From the NCBI GenBank assembly GCA_964194845.1, contig CAXMNX010000110.1:1-64000 (forward strand): 64,000 nucleotides of DNA, in the 5' to 3' direction. Below the pieces are notes generated by a model that saw nothing but the letters and a program-made list of their open reading frames with translations, was not told where the DNA came from and ran no database searches. Shown here one piece after another: positions 60,112-64,000 of this stretch (the stretch's first letter is position 1; every line of letters begins with the position of its first letter). The stretch is from CAXMNX01 sp964194845. Its GTDB lineage: Bacteria > Pseudomonadota > Alphaproteobacteria > Rhodobacterales > Rhodobacteraceae. A program made the position numbers and the translations under genes.

Positions 60112-62145
60112 GTGGACATCGCGACGTTGAGACAGCTTCATCCCGATCATTGGGCCCGTGCTGCCGCGATCCGCACGCTGGCGATGGACGCGGTCCAGGC
60201 TGCAAATTCCGGCCACCCGGGAATGCCGATGGGCATGGCCGACGTCGCGACGGTTTTGTTTGAAAAGCACCTGAAGTTTGACGCGAGCGCCCCGAACTGG
60301 CCGGACCGCGACCGGTTCATTCTGTCGGCGGGCCACGGATCAATGCTGCTTTATGCGCTTTTGCACCTGACCGGTTATCAAGACATGACGCTGGATCAGA
60401 TCAGGAAATTCCGCCAGTTGGGGTCGATTACCGCCGGGCACCCGGAATATGGGCACGCCAGCGGCATCGAGACCACAACCGGGCCGCTTGGGCAGGGACT
60501 TGCGAACGCGGTCGGCTTTGCGATGGCCGAAGAATCGCTGCGCGCGCGGTATGGCAAGAAGGTCGTCGATCATTACACCTATGTCATCGCGGGCGACGGC
60601 TGCCTGATGGAAGGCATCAGCCACGAGGCCATCGGATTGGCTGGGATGCAGAAACTTTCCAGGCTGATCGTGCTTTGGGATGACAATAATATTTCCATCG
60701 ACGGCGCGGTTTCGCTATCCGACATCACCGACCAGAAAAAGCGGTTTCAGGCCGCTGGTTGGCAGGCGCTGGAGTGTGACGGTCACGATCCCGAGGATAT
60801 CGACCGGGCGCTGACACAGGCGAGGGATACAAATAAGCCGTCGATGATCGACTGCAAAACCCACATCGGCTTTGGTTCGCCCGCCAAGCAGGACACCGCC
60901 AAGGCGCATGGGTCACCGCTGGGTGCGGACGAAATTCAGGCGACGCGGGACATCTATGGCTGGGAACACGGGGCTTTCGAGATACCGGCGGATGTGCTGG
61001 ACGAATGGCGCGCCATAGGTGGCCGGGGAGCCGCAGACCGGGCGGAATGGGATGAACGGTTCGCGGGCGTCAGCCCGTCGCGGCAGGCGGAAATGCAGCG
61101 GATCTGGGCGGGCGAGCCGCCAAAGAAGCTTGCCGGTGCGATCCGGGCGGTGAAAAGGCAGGCCTCGGAAGAGCAGGCAAAAGTTGCAACGCGAAAATCG
61201 TCGGAAATGGTGCTTGAGGCGGTGAACCCGGTGATGCCGGAGAACATTGGCGGTTCAGCCGACCTGACCGGATCGAACAACACGCTGACCACCGATCTGG
61301 GCGTCTTTGACCCCGCCAACCGCAAGGGGCGCTACGTGCATTATGGCATCCGCGAGCATGGCATGGCAGCGGCGATGAACGGCATGGTGCTGCACGGTGG
61401 CATCCGGCCATACGGCGGCACGTTCCTGTGTTTCACGGATTACGCGCGCGGCGCGATGCGGCTTTCGGCGGTGATGGGGGTGCCGACGACTTACGTGATG
61501 ACCCACGATTCGATCGGTCTGGGCGAGGATGGGCCGACGCATCAGCCGGTCGAGCATCTGGCGATGCTGCGGGCGACGCCGAATATCAACGTCTTCCGCC
61601 CCGCGGACACGGTTGAAACCGCGGAGGCGTGGGAACTGGCTTTGACCTCGGAAAAAAACCCAAGCGTGCTGGCGCTTTCGCGTCAGGGCCTGCCCACCGT
61701 CAGGACCGAGCACAAGATGAGGAACCTGAGCGCGCAAGGGGCTTACGTTCTGGCCGAGGCGGACGACAAGCGTCAGGCGATCCTGATGGCGACCGGGTCG
61801 GAGGTCGAGATTGCACTTGCGGCGCGCGAGTTGCTTCAGGCGGACGGCATTGGCACGCGGGTTGTGTCGATGCCGTGCTGGGAACTTTTCGAAGCTCAGG
61901 ATGATAAATATCGCCGCAAGATCCTGCCCCCCGGCCCAGTTCGCGTCGCGATTGAGGCCGGTGTTCGGTTTGGCTGGGATCGCTGGCTTTTCGGCGAACG
62001 CGGCAAGCGCGACAAGGGCCGGTTCATCGGCATGGAGGGCTTTGGGGCGTCTGCCCCGGCGGGCGAGCTATATCCCTATTTCGGCATCCGCGCTGAGGCG
62101 GTAGTTGAGGCCGTCAAGGGGATGCTCGCGCCAAAGCCTGAATAG
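60112..62145 (+). CDS. tkt: Transketolase
   Basis: ThDP-dependent two-carbon transfer in the pentose phosphate pathway and Calvin cycle. The 677-residue protein has the N-terminal AANSGHPGMPMGMADVATVLF, GHGSMLLYALLHLTGY, the GDGCLMEGISHEA metal motif, WDDNNISIDG, and the later EHGMAAAMNGMVLHGG, DSIGLGEDGPTHQPVEHLAMLRA motifs. The start is a GTG at 60112 with GAGGGGAAC upstream; no in-frame ATG fits. Divergent from the zapA operon and converging on the sterol-desaturase gene 12 bp away. Confidence 0.95.
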   Translation: MDIATLRQLHPDHWARAAAIRTLAMDAVQAANSGHPGMPMGMADVATVLFEKHLKFDASAPNWPDRDRFILSAGHGSMLLYALLHLTGYQDMTLDQIRKFRQLGSITAGHPEYGHASGIETTTGPLGQGLANAVGFAMAEESLRARYGKKVVDHYTYVIAGDGCLMEGISHEAIGLAGMQKLSRLIVLWDDNNISIDGAVSLSDITDQKKRFQAAGWQALECDGHDPEDIDRALTQARDTNKPSMIDCKTHIGFGSPAKQDTAKAHGSPLGADEIQATRDIYGWEHGAFEIPADVLDEWRAIGGRGAADRAEWDERFAGVSPSRQAEMQRIWAGEPPKKLAGAIRAVKRQASEEQAKVATRKSSEMVLEAVNPVMPENIGGSADLTGSNNTLTTDLGVFDPANRKGRYVHYGIREHGMAAAMNGMVLHGGIRPYGGTFLCFTDYARGAMRLSAVMGVPTTYVMTHDSIGLGEDGPTHQPVEHLAMLRATPNINVFRPADTVETAEAWELALTSEKNPSVLALSRQGLPTVRTEHKMRNLSAQGAYVLAEADDKRQAILMATGSEVEIALAARELLQADGIGTRVVSMPCWELFEAQDDKYRRKILPPGPVRVAIEAGVRFGWDRWLFGERGKRDKGRFIGMEGFGASAPAGELYPYFGIRAEAVVEAVKGMLAPKPE

Positions 62146-62157
62146 TAGCTACGGGGT

Positions 62158-63027
62158 TCAGGACGGGTCGTCTTCCTGTTTTGGCACGGCTGATTTCGGC
62201 CCGCCGCCAAGTGGGTATCGGCCCGAGGTGCTGACGAACGGCTGCACCAGCATCCGGTCGATCCTGAGATCACCTTTCGTTCGGAACTGTTCGATGCCGA
62301 TCGTCATGTCCTGATGCCCGTCGCGCGGTTGCGCGTTGTAGGTGCCGAAAAGCCTGTCCCACCACGGCACGTTGAAACCGAAGTTGGAGTTGGTCTCGCG
62401 CACATGCACCGAGTGGTGGACCCGGTGCATATCGGGCGTCACAACGAAAAGACGCAAAATCGCGTCTGCCCCGCGCGGCAGGGCGACGTTGGAATGGTTG
62501 AAGATCGACGAGGCATTCAGCACCACTTCGAAGATCAGAACCGCGATGGGTGGCGCGCCGAGTGCTGCGACAATGGCCAGTTTCCAGATCATCGACAGGA
62601 CGATCTCGATCGGGTGAAACCTGAGGCCGGTGGTCAGATCAAATTCGAGATCGGCGTGGTGAACGCGGTGCAAACGCCAGAAAACCGGCACGGCGTGGAA
62701 AAGCACGTGTTGGAGGTAGATCGCAAAATCCAGGATCAGAATTGCAATCAGCACCGCCACCCAGCCGGGGATATCAATCGAGTGAAGCAGGCCCCAGGAC
62801 CGGTCCTGGGCGATGATCGCCAGCCCGACCGCAAGCAAGGGAAACACCAGCCGGACGACGATCGTATCGACGACGACCAGGCCGAGATTGTTTGTCCAGC
62901 GGATAAATCGCGGGATCTCGACCCGCCGCCTTGGGGCGGCAAGTTCCCAGATCGCCATGGCCACCAGCATCGCGCCGAACGTGACAAGCCGGATCGGCGC
63001 TTCGTTTTCCAGGATCGTGTCTAACAC
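62158..63027 (-). CDS. Sterol desaturase / fatty acid hydroxylase family protein
   Basis: Inner-membrane non-haem diiron oxygenase of about 289 residues. Four to five hydrophobic segments and the family histidine boxes are visible: HVLFHAVPVFWRLHRVHH (about residues 110-127) and HSNVALP with TPDMHRVHHSVH (about 185-212). Substrates in bacteria include carotenoids, hopanoid or sterol precursors and lipids; none can be chosen here. The GTG at 63027 with GGGGG upstream is preferred over a GTG at 63048. Confidence 0.85.
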   Translation of the reverse strand: MLDTILENEAPIRLVTFGAMLVAMAIWELAAPRRRVEIPRFIRWTNNLGLVVVDTIVVRLVFPLLAVGLAIIAQDRSWGLLHSIDIPGWVAVLIAILILDFAIYLQHVLFHAVPVFWRLHRVHHADLEFDLTTGLRFHPIEIVLSMIWKLAIVAALGAPPIAVLIFEVVLNASSIFNHSNVALPRGADAILRLFVVTPDMHRVHHSVHVRETNSNFGFNVPWWDRLFGTYNAQPRDGHQDMTIGIEQFRTKGDLRIDRMLVQPFVSTSGRYPLGGGPKSAVPKQEDDPS

Positions 63028-63075
63028 CCCGCACCCCCAATCCCGCACGGCGGCCTAAAAGTTGCGCAATCGAAT

Positions 63076-63519
63076 TTACGAGCAATCCAGTGTGAAAACG
63101 GCCGCGTCATTCGAGCGGAGCGGTTGCGGATCAACCAGACAACCGGTTCTGGCCCGGATCACGCTTGCGAGCGAGGCCACAGGTGCTGCCCCTTCGGAGA
63201 CGACGTAATTGTTCCCGTTTAGCTCGACCTGGCGCATGTAATAGGTCCGGCTTTCTGCGGTGACGGCAAGATTTGCGGCTTCGGTCCGCAATCGCTGGCC
63301 GCCCACATTCAGGGCATGTGCCGGGGTCGCGGCACCGTTGATCGAAAAGCGGTAGATTGGCAGCGGTTCGACGCCGGCCATTTCGAACTCAACGCGCGTC
63401 GATTGTGGCGCTGTCACGCCGCCGCCGCCCGCACCCACCGTGCCAAACCCGACGCCGCGGTCGTTGCCGCACGCGCTGAGTGTTGTCGCTGCTGCAAGTA
63501 TGAGGATCGCCTTTTTCAT
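63076..63519 (-). CDS. Predicted lipoprotein, function unknown
   Basis: A 147-residue lipoprotein: MKKAILILAAATTLSAC gives a signal peptide with the lipobox Cys at 17, then a Gly-rich linker (GFGTVGAGGGG). The mature domain contains two Cys near the end (GCLVDPQ and LDCS) that could form a disulfide. Start 63519 is clear; the frame upstream is not needed. Follows the GNAT gene by 17 bp on the same strand, so probably co-transcribed. No family recognised. Confidence 0.75.
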   Translation of the reverse strand: MKKAILILAAATTLSACGNDRGVGFGTVGAGGGGVTAPQSTRVEFEMAGVEPLPIYRFSINGAATPAHALNVGGQRLRTEAANLAVTAESRTYYMRQVELNGNNYVVSEGAAPVASLASVIRARTGCLVDPQPLRSNDAAVFTLDCS

Positions 63520-63536
63520 GGGCCCAATACCTTTGT

Positions 63537-64000
63537 CTAACCAATGCCTTCGAGAAAGCGTCGCATATGCACCGCAGGGAAGTCGATACCCTGGCGAAGC
63601 GAGACCGTCATCGGACCCAGCGTGCGAAACCCGCAAGCCACATAAAACGGCTGGGCGGTCAGCGTCGAGAAACACTCAAGCTGTGCGATGCCGGTGGATG
63701 CGGCATTGGAAACAATATGCGCCATCAGCCTGCGCCCGATACCCCGTCTGGTCCGCCGGTGATCCGTCACGACATGACGGATGTGTCCGACGCGCTTTTG
63801 CGCCGCACCACCCGGTGGCGCGCCCGGCGTCCAGCCGCCCGCGCCGAGTATCTCACCACCTGCCTCGACCACGAAATAGGTGCCCGAGATCACCAGCGAC
63901 GGGTTTGCGCGCGATATCAGCGGGATCGCCGTGACCAGAACCGAGGGGCGATAGTCGGCCTTCAGAAGTGCCGGATAAGACCGGCTTAAAAGAGCATCGA
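63537..64000 (-). CDS. GNAT family N-acetyltransferase, 5' end outside window
   Basis: The gene runs past the right window edge: the frame stays open from 63893 to 64000 and translates as ...LLSRSYPALLKADYRPSVLV... before the VISGTYFVVEAGG region. Visible landmarks are the acetyl-CoA motif VTDHRRTRRGIGRRLMAHIV and the C-terminal FSTLTAQPFYVACGF. An internal GTG at 63893 is therefore probably not the real start. Type of acetylation unknown. Confidence 0.82.
   Translation of the reverse strand, partial: DALLSRSYPALLKADYRPSVLVTAIPLISRANPSLVISGTYFVVEAGGEILGAGGWTPGAPPGGAAQKRVGHIRHVVTDHRRTRRGIGRRLMAHIVSNAASTGIAQLECFSTLTAQPFYVACGFRTLGPMTVSLRQGIDFPAVHMRRFLEGIG

Noticed and set aside
1..64000. tRNA, rRNA, CRISPR, insertion sequence or prophage
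   Set aside because: No tRNA-like T-arm in an intergenic gap, no regularly spaced direct repeats, and no transposase, integrase or phage structural gene was seen.

Overview
The window looks like a chromosomal segment of a Rhodobacterales (Roseobacter-group) alphaproteobacterium. This rests on recognisable content rather than a search: a BetB with the typical alphaproteobacterial N-terminus, the xsc-pta/tauR/tpa taurine set, two DUF1127 proteins, a DUF6478 protein, a long acidic protein of a family I associate with Rhodobacterales, a zapA/6S RNA pair, and recurrent intergenic repeats around an AAATACGC motif. Base composition is high-GC almost throughout; the clearest exceptions are an SDR gene near 29.4-30.1 kb, the 120-420 region and a toxin-antitoxin pair near 58.1-58.8 kb. 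I saw no tRNA, rRNA, CRISPR array, insertion sequence or prophage.

Layout. 0.5-2.1 kb: Mrp-type Fe-S carrier ATPase and a small DUF1127 protein. 2.3-9.8 kb: osmolyte and sulfonate metabolism. This holds betaine aldehyde dehydrogenase, then a dissimilatory taurine module (Tpa makes sulfoacetaldehyde from taurine; Xsc makes acetyl phosphate plus sulfite; Pta makes acetyl-CoA) with its MocR-type regulator TauR. Identically spaced direct repeats lie in front of both xsc and tpa. 10-13.5 kb: DMT exporter, thiamine pyrophosphokinase and a 600-residue acidic protein.

13.6-26.6 kb is the most unusual part. It is a catabolic cluster with three pita-bread (M24) enzymes: a DoeA-type ectoine hydrolase, a creatinase and a metal-binding Xaa-Pro type. 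With them come an ArgE-type M20 deacylase, a DUF1989 protein, a diaminopropionate-ammonia-lyase-like PLP enzyme, an Asp/Glu-racemase (EutA/maleate isomerase-like) protein and a complete PotABCD-type ABC importer. No regulator is visible. The set suggests uptake and stepwise dismantling of nitrogen-rich guanidino, amidine or diamino compounds, but the substrate cannot be read from sequence.

26.6-44.6 kb is mostly housekeeping: aromatic aminotransferase, GNAT, 3-mercaptopyruvate sulfurtransferase, an AT-rich SDR, folC-accD, a CPBP protease, a small secreted protein with a sorting-like tail, ilvD, a lipoprotein, DUF6478, a choline-sulfatase-type sulfatase, EamA and LysE transporters, a lipase-like hydrolase and YebC. 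44.2-51.9 kb: a receiver-like protein, SLC13 transporter, EamA, YmdB-type phosphoesterase, 5-formyl-THF cyclo-ligase, MgtE and guanine deaminase. 52-64 kb: 8-oxoguanine deaminase, HisN, XRE regulator, quinone oxidoreductase, LysR, DUF1127, BI-1 protein, HigBA toxin-antitoxin, a probable 6S RNA, zapA with a coiled-coil partner, transketolase, a sterol-desaturase-family protein, a lipoprotein and a GNAT gene cut by the window edge.

Three families of dispersed intergenic elements are visible: a palindromic unit between convergent genes (38.1 and 51.9 kb), a roughly 140-bp element (17.4 and 30.3 kb) and a nested 98-bp palindrome (36.7 kb).
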